A stretch of DNA of 64,000 nucleotides, taken from positions 441,772-505,771 of the forward strand of contig NW_022651105.1 in NCBI RefSeq assembly GCF_004027225.2, written 5' to 3'. Positions within the stretch are counted from its first letter, which is position 1. Every line of letters begins with the position of its first letter. Both the position numbers and the translations under genes were made by a program. The notes below the pieces were generated by a model that searched no databases, was not told where the DNA came from, and saw only the letters and a list, made by a program, of their open reading frames with translations. Below, one piece after another: positions 31,780 to 45,008 of the stretch. Origin of the DNA: Strigops habroptila. Lineage: Eukaryota; Chordata; Aves; Psittaciformes; Psittacidae.

Positions 31780-34700
31780 ATGGCGAAGAAACCCCCCAGA
31801 ACCCCAAGGAGGGCCTGGGAGGAGGAGAACAGGGCTCCCCAGAAGAGCAGATCTTCACCGGAGTCCAATGAGGAACCCCCGGTCCTGCCATTGAGGACTG
31901 GTGAGTGAGAGGCCCTGTTGGTCTGGGACCAGGACAAGGGGTGATGGGTTTGAACTGAAACAGGGGAAGCTCAGGTTGCACATAAGGAAGAAGTTCTTGC
32001 CTGTGAGAGTGGAGAAGCACTGGCACAGCTTATCCAAAGAGGTGGTGAATGCTCCATCCCCGGCAGCGTTCAAGGCCAGGTTGGACAGAGCCTTGGGTGA
32101 TATAGAATCATAGAATGGTTTGGGATGGAAAGGACCTTAAGCTCATCCAGTTCCACTGATGTCCTCCACAGGCAGGGACACCACACACTAAATCGTGTCA
32201 TGGTTCCATGTCATGGAACTAGATGATCTTCAGGTCCTTTCCAACCCAACCCGTTCTAGGGTTCTCTGACTCTATGGTGCTCGACACCAGCACCACATTT
32301 CCCTGGCATGCTGGCGGAGGGCAGAGCTCCTTCCTCTGCTCTCCAAAGCTCTTCTCCTCCTCTATTAGATGCCACCTGGTTACCCGTTTACAGACTGGAG
32401 CGGGACAACGTGGAGCGCATCAAGGCCTTTGTCAAAAGCCCAACAATGGTAGGCATGGCCATTGTGAACAGGGGCTCTGCTGGTGGGTGCTGGCTTCAAC
32501 CAGGGCCCCCCTAGAGTCCAGTCCCGCTGTCCCCTCTCATACTGCCTGTTTGTGTCTCTGTCCCCCTGGTTTCCAGGATGAGCACCAGAAGATTGGCTTT
32601 CTAGAGAGCATCTGCTGCCTGTTGTGCACCGCCAGGTACTGCGGCTTGCACCAGGGGCTGGATGTCTTCTGCCACAAATACCATCTGGCAGAGATGATCA
32701 AGGTGAGGAGAGCACCCTGGGGATGCTATGGGCAGGGGGCAAGGCCTCCAGCACTCAGTGAGGGCAGCATTGGTGGCACTGGGTGCTGGCATCTACCACG
32801 TCCCTTATCCCCATTGTGCTCTGCAGATGCTGCTCCAACAGGAGCCCATGGACCAACTGTTCACCAAGGTGCGGCATCTCGCCATGGATGCCATAGCAGA
32901 ATTGAGGTACCACAACTGCCCATCCCTCCTGGGGACCCCAGAGCTCTGTGTCCCCCTGCCCAAGGCCTCGAGGCACTGCTCCCAGCAGCAGTGTCCAACT
33001 GGAGCCCTCTCTCTTTGCAGCTCAGTGGAGACAGGGCTGGCAGGCCAGGAGGAAAGCCTCCTGGAAATCTGCTGCAGAAGTGTCTTCTTCCTTCCTCCAA
33101 AGGAGGAGTTTTCGGACCTGGACACATACTACTATATCTACGTAAGTGCTGGAGGAGCTACAGGAGCCCACAGCTCCCTGCGGCTGCTCCCTGGTTACGC
33201 AGTGCTGCGGGATGAGCACGGTTTAAGCCCAGCTGGCACCTTAAGTGCTACGCTCTGTCCTCCTTGCAGATGCTGGAATCCATGGACAACATGCTCTGGA
33301 GGCTGGTGCTCAACTCTCCTGCCCCCAGGGCCAGCGAGAAGCTGCGGAACATCCTGCAGGTCTGGCATGTGCTGAATGGGGTTCACAGGGGCTGTTGCTC
33401 ACCCTGGGAACAGCGCTCTTGCTTGAGTGGATGGTCCCCACACCAGTGCCATGCACAGAGAGCGCCCTGCAGGGGTGGTGCCCACCTCCCTTGGGTAACC
33501 AAGGCCCTTCTGGAGCACAGTGGCTGCAGAGGGTGGCATCTACCTACGTGCCCAGATACAAGGAGCAGTTATACGAAGCCAAAGGGGCAGGAACCCCACT
33601 AGAGGCTTTGCTGCCCACTCTCAGGAGACTGATCCCCCCTGGGCTGGCATCTTTGCCGCCTCTCATCAGCCTGGTTTGGGACCAGCTTGGTGGGACCCAC
33701 GGGACTTGTTAGGAAAATTCCCTTCCCCTTAACTATTAGATAAGCCACTCTTTAAAGTATTAACATGTCTTTTATATATATCTGCATATATATATATATG
33801 TATATTTATTTATATGTACACTGTAATCATAGAATCATAGAATGGGTTGGGTTGGAAAGGACCTGAAGATCATCTAGTTCCAGTCCCCTGCCATGGGCAG
33901 GGACAGTGATGAGGTAGTGGATTTTTGCTGCTAGTTTCAGCCCAGCCCTGGAAATGAGGATGTGTCTTCTCTTAGGCCTTTGTGGCATGGACATCAGCCT
34001 CAGCCAAGGGGACAAAGACCTTGGTTCTGTCTTATTCAGCCTTGGCCATTGCACCGCAGCCCATCCTGCACTGTGCCTGGGCCTGTTTCCCTGCAGGCTG
34101 CAGGCACCCAATGTACTTCCCCAGCTTCTTCTCACCCCAGAATGTCCCTTCCTGTACTGGTGCCCCTCCACCCTCCCCTTGACACACAAAGCCACGGGCT
34201 GATCCTGACTCCCTCGGGGTGATGTTCAGCATCAGGAACCCCAGTAGAGGCTCAGAGGAAGCCTTGATGGAAGGAGTGCGGGTCCAGCCCATGCTGCTCC
34301 TGCTGCAGCACGTGTCTGCTCCCAGGGCACACCAGCAGCTTCTCTCTGCCCAGGTCCTGCTGAGCTTCACCAGCTCTGAGAGCGCCGTGGTGCGGGAGAG
34401 GGCCCTGGGGAGGATCAGGACCCTGAGCCAGTTGCTGCTTCACCATCAGACACTGAGGGTAAGGACCAGGCAGGCTCCAGCCAGAGCATCTCCCCCTCCC
34501 TGCACACCAGAGCAGGCGGCAGCTCTCCCCGCATGGGGCTGCTTGGGGAGACGGGGCCCTACAAAGCCTGCCTGCCCTCTGCCTTCTCCTCCTCCTCCTT
34601 TCTCCTTCTCCTCCTTCTTCTTTATCCTTCTCCTTTCTTCTTCTTCTTTTTTCTTTTCTTTTTTCATTCTCCTTCAGATTCTTCTTCTGGTCTTTCTCCT

Positions 34701-37700
34701 TCTCCTCCTTCCTTCTCCTCCTTCCTTCTCCTCCTTCCTTCTCCTCCTTCCTTCTCCTCCTTCCTTCTCCTCCTTCCTTCTCCTCCTTCCTTCTCCTCCT
34801 TCCTTCTCCTCCTTCCTTCTCCTCCTTCCTTCTCCTCCTTCCTTCTCCTCCTTCCTTCTCCTCCTTCCTTCCCCTCCTTCCTTTCTTCTTCTACATTCTT
34901 CTTTGGGTTCTTCAGGTTCTTCACCTTGTTCTTGTTCTTCCACCTTCCTCCCGCAGGGCTTGCACCCGACTGAAACAGACCTATGCAGCCCTGTCTCCCA
35001 AGAAGAACTCTCAGTCCCGCTCCTGGGACAGCTTCTGGGTCGTCTCATCCTTTTCCGATTTGCCAAGGTTGAGGCAAGCTCTCTAGCTTGGAGTGCTCTT
35101 TGGTGCCTCTATAATTACCTGCAGCATCAAGAAAGTAAGAGAAGTTGTGGTGGGCTTCATCCCTCTGCACACACACGTCTCCTGGTGGGGCTGCTTCTCG
35201 CCTTCCTCCCTCCTTTCAGCATCTTGAGCCCTGCTCTTCTGTGGTCCCCACAGCCAAAGCTACCACTGACTCCCATGTCCCAAAGGCAGGTTTTCCCTGT
35301 TTGTGAAGAGCAGCTCCATGCCTGCATCACCCCAGTGCCTGCAGCAAGAAGCCCTTCCTGACGCCCTCCAGTAACCTCCTTGAGCGCTTGTGTCCTGCAG
35401 ATCTTGGGGTGGTTTGGGAAGCTTGATGGCAAAGCTGCTGTGTCCTCCTGACTCTTCTGTGTCTCCCTTGTTGTTCAGGCAGGCCAAAGCCAAAGGGGGA
35501 AGGAGAAGAGCTCAAATGGGAAGAAGAAAACAGTGCCAAAGACCTTACCATGGTAATGAGCTCCCCCCATTGCTGGGACTCTGTGGCAAGAGCAGGGCAC
35601 GTGTGTGAGCAAAGGCATCCAGAAGCAGCAGGGGCTGGTGTGGCCTCACTGTCCCTGGTGGGACGGTTCCTGCTGTCCTCAAGCAGGGACAATGCGGTGC
35701 CCATGAGCCCAACCTTCCTCCCCTAGGCGTTTGCAAATTCCCTTTATCCACGGGAGAGGACAGACTTTGTCTGCGTGGCCATCGAGGCGATGAGAGACTC
35801 CAGCATCTTTGAGAAGTGGGTAGCAGAAGACATTCTGGATCTGGTCATGAGAGACGTTGACTTCTGGCTGGCAGATGTGAGTGGCTTGTGGCTGGGTTGC
35901 CATGCCCTTCAGTCCTGTCAGGCCTTCTTCCTCCCTCCCTCCCTCCTTCCCAAACCTAGGAGGTGACTCGAAGCCACTTTCATGCAGCAGAGAGGGATGG
36001 GAAATGGCTGCACTCCAGTGGCAGCAGCACCATCCTCCCCTGTGTTCCCCCCTCCAGGTGCCAAGCATCGTAAGGAGCATCCATGAAAGCCTGCAGCAGA
36101 GCAGCAGAGATTCAGCGTGGTGCAAGCTGGGCGCCCTCCTTATCCTGCTGGTCCTGAAGCACCCGAGGGCATTGACCATCAGCATGGTGCTGAACATTCC
36201 CTCAAGTGACAGGTATCAGCCTTGAGGGCTTGTTCCCTGTGGGCAGAGGGGCCTGAAGACTCTCTGGCTTCCAGACCCAAGAACCCATGGCAGGGGAGTT
36301 GGAACTAGATGATCTTCAGGTCCTTTCCACCCCTCCCATGGGGAGCACCACCTTTGCCCTCTGCTGCCTGCCCACGGCATCCCATGGGATGCATGGACCA
36401 TGCTGACACAGCTCTCTGGCTTGCAGCGCTGGCATGGACATGTGGGAGCTGATCCTCACCATGCCCAAGACTTTGGAGGTCTTACGGGAGCTGCTCGGGA
36501 TACTGCAGGACACAGGAGACACCTCCATCCCTGCCTTGGTTGTGAGTTAGAAAGGGCCTTGATGGCCTCCAGCGAGCCCCGCAGGCTCTGTAGTGGCTCA
36601 CTGCTGTGTTTCCTTCAGGCCATGGCCTCCAGTGAGGATGCTGGTGAGGAGTCCCATGTCGAGAGCTCTCAGGACCACCCAAGCCTGCGGACAGTGTCCC
36701 TGTTGCTTGAGAACCTCATTGTGCTGTCGGAGAGACCTGACTTGGTGAGCAGGGCATGGTCATGGGGAGCCCTCTTGGCAGTGGGTCAGGGCATGATCAT
36801 GGGGAGCCCTCTTGGCAGTGGGTCAGGGCATGGTCGTGGGGAACCCTCTTGGCAATGGTGCACCTTGGTGAGTGCAGTGTTGTGTCAGGGTTTCACAACA
36901 AGGAACCTCCATCTCTTCCTACAGGCAAGGAAACTGCAGATCCTCCTGCCACACATCATGGGCAGGCTCCGGAACGCCAAGGAAGAGGTCAAGATAAAGG
37001 CCCTGGTGATCATAAGGAACGCGATGGGCCACCTACTGAAGAAGGAAGCCAGCCCCATTGCTGTGCAGCTGGTTGGGGACCTCCTGCCCCTCTTTGATGG
37101 AGTAAGGCTGCTGGGCCCTGCAGATGGGCACCCTGCAATGACTCGGAGCAGGGGCTGCTCCCTGGGCTCTCATGGGATGGTTTCTGGGCTTTGCATCCCA
37201 GCACAGCTTCCCCCTGCTGCAGGATCTGCCCCCACAGCTTCCCCCCTCACATCAGCATGGACAGGGAGCTGCTCTTGCTCAAAGTCCCCCTTTCCTCCTT
37301 GCCACCAGGAGTCCAGCCAGCTGCGAGAGCTCTCCATCCGCCTCTTCAGAGTCCTGCTGGACTCGGTGGTGAGGAGCGACAAGAGGAGGATGAGGAGCAG
37401 CACACGGGGCTTTCTGGTCCCGCTCTTCCTCCACATGAGCGACCAGAGCGACAGCGTGGCCGAGGTACAGATCTCAGAGACCCCCATCTTTGGGCCAGGG
37501 CATGTCCCACCTTCCTAAGGACAGGTTCACCCCAGGATCACCCAGGCTCTCCTTGCCCAGGCCATGGTGCCATCTCCTACGTCCCGTTCTTGTGCAGGCC
37601 TCCAGGGAAGCGCTCCTTGCTTCAGCAACGCTCCTCGGGTGGCGAGAGCTCCAACACCTCCTGAAGACAAGGCAGACATGGAGGATTGCAGAGTGCTTGG

Positions 37701-38408
37701 TGAGGGGCTCTGCGCTCTGCAGCCATGTCTCTTCTCCACGTCCCTCTCCCATCCCTGTGCCCGTTGGCATCCCTTGGACCACCCTGCCCATCCCACAGGG
37801 CTCCTGGCTGGGAGATGGGAACGGGCAAGGGGAAAGGGAGGCGCTGGGAGAAGGGACTGCTCCAGCCGAGCGGGGAGGCTCTGTGGCATCCCATCCCCTT
37901 GTGCTCTCTGCAGCTGGAGCGGAGCAGGAAAAGGGCTGAGGAATACCTGGACCAGAGCGTGCCGTACCTGGAGGATGCTCAGGCCCCCTTGCGAGAGGCA
38001 GCCATCAGGTTCATCGGTGAGCCACAGCCCCTGGGGTCCCTCTTTAGGCCGCCAGGCCCCAATCCCTACCGCTGCCCCCCCGGGGATCCCTGGGCTCAGC
38101 ACCGATGGGGAGCAGGGGGCTGATGGATCTCTGTGCCCAGGACTGGCCGCGCGGCCCCTAAGGGGCAGGAACGAGCTGAAGCTGGAGCAGATCTGCCGAG
38201 GTGAGGAGGGAGCAGGCTCTGGGGAGGATGCCTGGGGGTCTATGGGAGGCTCATCTCAGCTCTGTCCCTTTGGCTCACAGCCCTTGAGACGCTGCCGGAG
38301 GAAAGCGATCCCGTCATCTGTTCCCTGGCAATTCAGACCGTGCTCATCCTGAGAAGGCCACCGGTGCGGCGCACGTTGGGATGGCGCCTGCGAGCGCTCT
38401 GCTGCTGA
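31780..38408 (+). CDS. MROH-like: Maestro HEAT-like repeat (MROH) family protein, copy 3, 748 aa
   Basis: Coding exons: 31780-31900, 32369-32448, 32577-32702, 32827-32906, 33021-33141, 33270-33359, 34354-34458, 34957-35134, 35479-35552, 35727-35876, 36058-36212, 36427-36541, 36619-36744, 36925-37101, 37309-37464, 37598-37699, 37914-38016, 38141-38200, 38281-38408. The frame is open and exon lengths equal those of copies 2 and 4. Differences from copy 2 include [10 protein letters not shown] for SGLDTYYFIF at the end of exon 6, HHQTLR (exon 8), KVEASSLAW (exon 9), [13 protein letters not shown] and HLLKKEAS (exon 15), and SATLL for AAMLL (exon 17). Most changes are conservative and sit within predicted helices. 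Domain reasoning is as for copy 2. Promoter, ideal start context across the exon 1/2 junction, and poly(A) signal are all present, so it could be expressed. Confidence 0.88.
31916..32279. repeat. Nested CR1 pair in MROH intron 2, unit 3
   Basis: Same nested arrangement as in unit 1. Confidence 0.85.
34584..34890 (+). repeat. 13-bp polypyrimidine minisatellite, unit 3
   Basis: About 14 near-perfect TTCTCCTCCTTCC repeats in intron 8. Confidence 0.92.
36757..36859 (+). repeat. 37-bp minisatellite in MROH intron 14, unit 3 (3 copies)
   Basis: Three copies. The second has GATCATGG and the third GGTCGTGG, variants shared exactly with unit 4. Confidence 0.88.
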
Positions 38409-38645
38409 TGCTGGACAGCTGGGAGCGGCAGACCTTTCCTTAGGGAAAGGGGTGTCATCCTTAAACCTGGACTAAAGAGCTTCAGAAACAAAAGAGCTAA
38501 AAGAGCGGCTCCTGAGCTGCCGCGTTCCCAGCGCTCCATCTTCTGGAGACAGCAGGGGCAGAGGGACCCTTGCTCTGAATAGCACCAGGCAGCAGAGAGG
38601 CATCCAGCCAGCACAGACTCCAAACCTGACACCATGTTATCCAGC

Positions 38646-38651
38646 AATAAA
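38646..38651 (+). terminator. Poly(A) signal, MROH copy 3
   Basis: AATAAA, 238 bp after the stop codon. Confidence 0.75.
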
Positions 38652-38977
38652 GAAGTGGAGGTTTTGTAAAGAGCTCTGTGTGTGAAAGCTTGAAAATGGG
38701 CAGTTTAGAAGTGCAGGTAACAAGGAGAAGCAGCGGTTCCTTATGAGCCCCTAGAGCTTGAGGAGAGGTAGAAGACTGGTACCACGTGGATCAGGAGAGT
38801 AACGGCCAACCTCAGACAGCTTAGGAAAGGGGGTGCCAATGGGAAATGAAACGGTGTTCCTAAAGGAACTTGCTCCATTCTAATCCTAAAAGTCACGCTC
38901 CTTGAGCTAAGAGACCCTTGCCCACAGAGACCCTTACTCACGGGACATGTGTAGTCAAGTAGAAGTCTAGAAGAGTT

Positions 38978-39235
38978 AGGGTTGGAAAGGACCTTAAGAT
39001 CATCTAGTTCCAACCCCCTGCCTTGGGCAGGGACACCTCACACTAGAGCAGGTTGCTCCAAGCCCCTGTGTCCAACCTGGCCTTGAACACTGCCAGGGAT
39101 GGGGCAGCCACAGCTTCTCTGGGCACCCTGTGCCAGCACCTCAGCACCCTCCCAGGGAAGAACTTCTTCCCTATGTCTGACTGAAATCTGCCCTGTTTAA
39201 GCTTGAATCCGCTGCCCCTTGTGCTATCACTACAG
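38978..39235 (-). repeat. CR1 LINE fragment downstream of MROH, unit 3
   Basis: Same - strand CR1 insertion as at 12233. Confidence 0.9.
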
Positions 39236-39332
39236 TCCCTGATGAAGAGCCCCTACATAAATATATCTGGTGCCCTTAAACAGAGAGGAGAGAATGTAAG
39301 AGCCAATATTGCACATAGAGACTGCTGCGCCT

Positions 39333-39363
39333 ATGGCAAACAGGGATCTTCCCTGTTTGCCAT
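39333..39363. repeat. Perfect 14-bp hairpin, unit 3
   Basis: Identical stem-loop to 26685-26715. Confidence 0.9.
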
Positions 39364-39916
39364 GTGTCCAAGCGGGGAGCTGGCAGGCGGAGGGTGCGCT
39401 GCAGCAGTTCTCCAGCCCCAGGCACCTCCATCCCTTCCAATCCCCATGGTACCCCTAAAACACCCCAAAATCCACCTTGTACCCCAAACCCACCCAGCCT
39501 CAGGCATCTCCGTCCCTCCCAACACTGCTGGTAGCCCTAAATGTTCCCAAACCCCACCTTTCTTAGGCCCCAGAAGGAAGGATCCCCACACACAGCATGT
39601 TGGGGTGCAGGGATGCTGCTTTGGGTGACAGCCCCAGCTCATGGCCCTGCAGGAGGTTCTCCCGCTGCCACCGCTCAGTCTAGACCTGGGAGGAGATGCA
39701 GTGGTGGGATACAGGCACCTGAAGTCCCCTCCATTCATGGTCTCCCCGAGCCTTCTCTTCTCCACACTGGACGTTTGCACTTTGGGAGCTGCTATCTCGG
39801 TCACTGGAGACTGGTGTCCAGTGGGGCTTTATGCAGATGGAGTTTTAGGTGGGTACGTAAGGGAGGACATCCATGTTGGTGGCACCGTTCCGGAGGTCTC
39901 CATGTGTGGGAATTAA

Positions 39917-41897
39917 GTGGATGTTTCCGTAAGTGCTCCTAAGCCTCCCTGGATTCCTGTTGGTGGGTTTCAGCTCCAGGATGAGCAGTGAGATGAGTGG
40001 GAGCAATGTGCTCTCAGGTGGGCTTGGTTACCCTTAGCAGGCACCAGAAGGTTCTCTGAAGCTGTTGATTGTTCTGGGAGGGTTGGGCTTGCAGAGGAAG
40101 GTGTGCAGGGAGTTGGGTTCCTTTTCTTGTGGTTTTCTGAGGTGGAAAGTATGAGCTGAACTTGGCTTTGCTGTGGGAAGAAAGTAGTTCTGGTTTGGTC
40201 GGAGGGCTGGGCTCTGCTGATGTACATGGGCTTCTCCACTTGCTGCCTTGAGCCTTCTGCGTGCTTCTGAGGGAGAGCTTAGTGCTGCCTTCTTCCTTGA
40301 GGACTGACAACAAGAGCATGGCAGAGAAAGGAGGTAAGGAGAGCTGGAAGGGATTTGCATGCTGCCCTTAGAGTGGGATGCAGAAAGAAAGTTGGCTCTT
40401 TTCTGAAGGTCTTAAACCTCTGAATGATGAGTTTGGCCTGAGGGTAGCCAGTGATGTTGCCCTTCTTGGAGCAGGATTCCTCTGTGCCCTGTGCTGTGGG
40501 GTGGGTAGGCAGTAGGTTATGTGCTTTAGAGAAGTTGCTTGCTGTGCTTTAGAGCCTGGTTGTGCTTCCTATTGTTGGTGTGAATGCTGCTTGCCTTAGC
40601 ACCAGGCAATGCCCAAATGCATGTTGTGTCTTTGTTAAGAGGTACTTTTTGCTTTGCTGAGTGCTCCCTGTTCCTTGCACTGAAACATGGAGGGGTCTAA
40701 ACCAATGCCATTGGGCTCTGTGCCTGTGGTTGTTGCAAACAGTACTGACTTGCTGGCCGCCAAACCCCTCCCTCTCTTTAAATAATCTATATATTCTTTG
40801 GACTAGGCCTTGCTTACAGCATGCAGCAATTGCATGAGCTGTATCTAATCGTGATTTTGTGTTTGAAAGCATTTCATGCGAGTGGCTGGTGTCAGTGTCA
40901 CCATGTATAAGGAGGGAGAAATAAGCACAGAGCAGCCAGATAACACGATGAAAGTGTCAGAACAAGTCTGTAGAGGAACTCAGGGTGAGACCTTTGCATG
41001 AGCCCTGTGCCTCCTCTGCTCTTCCTCAGCTGCTGCCCTGGGCTGTGATAGCCCAAAGCAGAAGGAAAGACTCATTGTCTGCCCAGGTGCTGTAGAAACA
41101 AGTGCCTGGGCCAAAGGGCTGATGAGATCTCCCCCACAGCTGGTCTCGGCCTACCTTGGGCCCCGTTGCTGTGTCTGGGAGAGGGGAAACTGAGGCACAG
41201 AGCTGCTGGGTCATGTGCAGGGCTTGCAAGATCCCTGCTGGTGCAAGCATCAGGTAGGTGCCTGTTGGAAACTGCAGCACTTGTCATGGACGATACTGGG
41301 TGGCAGAGTAGGTCCTTGCTGACGTTGGGCATATATGTGCCAGCAGGTGTACTCCTGCCAAACCTTCATCTTGGCTCTTGAGATCAGAGGCAGATTGAGG
41401 TTGTGTCCTTGTGAAGCCCTGCTCTGGGTCTTTTTCAAGCTCTCCATCTCTCCCCTTAGAGCCTTTCTGGCATGATTTCAGTGGTCTGTGCCTCAGTTTC
41501 CCTACCTGTGAACCAGGAAGAACAGCAATTTTCCCCTGCTTCTCTGGTTTTTCCAATTGACTCTTTTGATTTAACCCCCGTCTGTGTTTCTTTGGAAAGC
41601 AGCTCCCACTAGTAAATGCTAACTAGTCCTTTTCAGTCTCAGGTTTGAGTCAGCGACACAGGCATCAGCCGTTCTGTGCTGCAGCAGAAAGAGTGTGCCG
41701 GTGACCCCAGTCCTGCACAGACAGTAAAGACAGGGTACAAAGGAAAACAGGGGGAAACAACAAAGTCTAAAGCCGTTTTTCAGGGTTCCAGCACATTCTC
41801 CACATGTTTTCATCTTTTTGGCACTCCCTGATGTTCTGAAGAGCTTTGATGATGCTGGATTGGATTAGCAAATAGGTTTAGACCACTCCAGTAATGC
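39917..41897. other. 3' spacer of unit 3
   Basis: Collinear with the other 3' spacers and runs straight into unit 4 at 41898. No gene recognised. Confidence 0.5.
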
Positions 41898-42992
41898 TTT
41901 TGCTGGTCTCACGTTGTCAATTCTTGTTTGTTTTTCCTCAGCCTTGTTGCTGCTCTTGTCTGCTTGTGATCGTCCAGAGCAAGACTAGAGGAAACGCAGG
42001 CAAGGCTGCTGGAATCCCTTCCATCTTCTCCTTGCGCCCCAGAAACTTGATCATCTGACAGTAAGCAATATTGCTATGCTTTTATACACCACACATAACC
42101 TGTCAAACTGCTTTATTTCCAAGTTACCATCATGTGTTACTCAGGAGCAACTGAGACATTTTGGGTTAGCTTTGTACATACATATTGATGAGAAATCCGA
42201 AGCATGTTTTTCTGTAGAAAATACCTATGTTTATATCAGACTCAAATAGATCTGGAAAAGAGGTTGTTCCTTCTGCTCCTGCTGAAGTCTGTTTAGAAGA
42301 GATCCCAAGCAAGGATGGCTCTGTCTAAATCACAAGTGTTATTAGTTTGGGATCATTTCATTCCCTGGAAAGGCTTCTGAAGAAACATATCAGCGTATTG
42401 GGAATCCGATGGGAGACGGAAAGGGCTTTGCTAGTGTTTACTGGGACATGAATGCTTGTGGTGGAAGGAAAACAAGAAGTAGTCGTGTAGTTGCAGGAGC
42501 TGAAGAAAGTGAGGCAGGTGCTTAGTAACTTGGAAATGACTTTGAATTCTTCAAGTTGGTTCTGAAGGAAGTTTCATTGCTCTCTTTGGTTCAAAGACAG
42601 GTTTCTGTTAGGCTGGGAAAGGCATTTCTAACTCTTGAAGGAGGTGGTAACCCCGTGATTTGAAGCATGGCACCTATCTACCTTCCCTTTCCCAGCAGTT
42701 CATCTGTTTGTTCTGGTCAAGCTTTGTCCTGGGATTTGCAAGTGATGTCCAGAAATGTCCGCTCTGCCTTGCAATGATTTCTCTCTAAGCTAGAAATGCA
42801 GAGGAGCAGCCGCTGCAGGTTGTAAGGGTTGCATTGGAAAGACACGTCTTGTCCTGGTTGGTTGGGGGCTGAATTGGGAGGAGGCAAATGGATGGAGTGA
42901 TTACTCATGAGCGAGAAAAGGGCTGATAATATCTCCTGTTCAAGATGTTGCAAAAAGCTGAGGAATGGATTTTTCTTGGCAGATCGTTGCTG

Positions 42993-43288
42993 TGAATGTT
43001 AGTGGAGCTGTTGCGATGCAAGCCATGTGTAGGTGATGCTCAGCAGCATAGTCCTGGGACTACGGGTTTGGGAGCAGCGGCTGGACGTTTGCATTCCGTA
43101 GCTGTGCTCTGGGACACCGAAGTGCACTGAGCAGAAGGGAAGTACACAGATGGTGTTTAAGGTGGCAGAGGAAGGGCGTATTGCCATGTTGGTGGCACCG
43201 TTGCAAAGCTCACCCTGTGTAGGTAATGCCCAGCACCAGCTTTCTGTCCTGAGGGAGAGTCAGAGCCAGCCCGAGTCCTCTCCTCGCT
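42993..43288 (-). repeat. Old inverted monomers of the ~195-bp repeat, unit 4
   Basis: Equivalent of 1095-1390. Also present in unit 5 at 58022-58317. Confidence 0.7.
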
Positions 43289-43493
43289 CTCCCAGTGCTG
43301 CACTAGTCAGTAGTTGATGCTTGAGGGGGGATTTGCTAGATGACCACCACCCTCATTCCCTGACTACCACAGAGCAGAAACGAGCTGGTGATTTAGTTTT
43401 AAGGCCAGAAATAGAGAAATCAGTCTCAGGGAATGCTAGCAGGGTCGCTTCTGTAAGCTGAGGCAGCTCACCTCAGTGAGCAGAGCTAATGGT

Positions 43494-44450
43494 GCCAAGA
43501 TTGCCACCCTTAGGTGCTCCCACAGCCGAAGAGCCAGGACTGAAAGCTGGTGCTGGGCCTCTTCTGCGAACGATGACCTCCGTAACGGTGCCACCGGCAT
43601 TGTTCTCGCTCCTCGCTTTCCCACCTAAAGGTCCAGTTGTGTGCATCCTCCACGATGCAGGCTCGAGGCTGAGCCGAGCCGGCCGCATTGAGCTTGAACG
43701 TCCGGACCCTGCTCTCACAGCCAATGAGCCAGGATAAAAAGCAGGTGCTGGGCCTCTTCTGCACTCAGTGCCCTCCGCAACGGTGCCATCGGCATTGCTC
43801 TCGCTCCTTGCTTTCCCACCTTAAAGTCCAATTGCATGGATCCCCTACGATGCAGGCTCGAGGCTGTGCCGAGCCCGTCGCTTTGAGCACGAACGTCCGG
43901 GCCCTGCTCCCACAGCCGAAGAGCCAGGACTGAAAGCTGGTGCTGGGCCTCTTCTGCACATGGTGATCTATGAAACGGTGCCACTGGCATTGCTCTCGCT
44001 CCTCGCTTTCCCATCTAAAAGTCCAATTGCGTGCATCCTCTACGTTGCAGGCTCAAGGCTATGCAGAGCCTGTCTCATTCAGCACGAACGTCCGGGCCCT
44101 GCTCCCACAGCTGAAGAGCCAGGACTCAAAGCTGGTGCTGGGCCTCTTCTGCACATGGTGAGGTCCGCAACGGTGCCACCGGCATTGATCTCACTCCTCG
44201 CTTTCCCATCCAGAAGTCCAATTGAATGCAACATCTACGGTGCCCACTCGAGGCTGTGCCGAGCCTGTCGAATTGAGCACGAACGTCGGGGCCCTGCTCC
44301 CACAGCCGAAGTGCCAGTACTGAAAGCTGGTGCTGGGCCTCTTCTGCACATGGTGAGCTCCGGAACGGTGCCACCGGCATTGCTCTCACTCCTCGCTTTC
44401 CCATCACAAAGTCCCATTGCGTGCATCATCTACGGTGATCCTATGATTCC
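43494..44450 (+). repeat. ~195-bp satellite array, unit 4 (about 5 monomers)
   Basis: Anchors at about 43521, 43718, 43910, 44105 and 44305. Clean monomers without the indel noise seen in units 1 and 2. Confidence 0.92.
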
Positions 44451-44856
44451 ATGATTGTTCTGTAGTTATTACGCTGTTCTTTTCTCTAACCTGTGGGTAT
44501 TACACTTCTGTGATTTTCCTCCCCGTTCCCTTGGCGTAGTTTCAGTGATTGAAGGAGGACGCTGGTTGAGAGCCAAGTGGTCAAGGGCCTTGTGTGGAGG
44601 AGGGGTGGGTTCAACACATGTTGCTGGGTCTAAGTGGGTTGTTTCGCTCAGAGACAATGGCGTTGGCTGGTAGGGTTGATTTGAGCAGGGTATGTTGTGC
44701 GGGGAGATTGATTAGGGAATGGGGAGCGTGTCAGGGCTTGTCTTGGTGGGATGTGGGGAGTCTGGAGGGGGAATGTGTGGGACATGGCTGGTGGGAAGAG
44801 CAGGGGGCACAGCATGTTGCACTCGAAGCATCATCATGTGTTTTTGAACCCTGCAG

Positions 44857-45008
44857 GTTAGCCAATGGGCTGGAAGGTGTGCGGATCGAGAGCGAGGGCA
44901 GCCTGTCCACGCTGCCCTTCTTCAACCTCTCAGAGGAGGACTGTGGCAACTACATGTGTGTTGCCACGAACAAGCTGGGCAACAGCAATGCCAGTACCAT
45001 CCTGTATG
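44857..45008 (+). pseudogene. Lone IgLON-like immunoglobulin exon, copy 4 (open)
   Basis: 152 bp, same splice borders and same open frame as copies 1 and 3. Confidence 0.65.

Larger units (their letters stand above)
29235..41897 (+). repeat. Segmental duplication unit 3 (satellite deleted)
   Basis: Third copy, 12.66 kb, against 15.03 kb for unit 4. The difference is one internal deletion at about 29724, where sequence matching unit 1 position ~500 is joined to sequence matching ~3020. The whole satellite array and the old inverted monomers are therefore missing. The IgLON-like exon, promoter and MROH gene are complete. Confidence 0.94.
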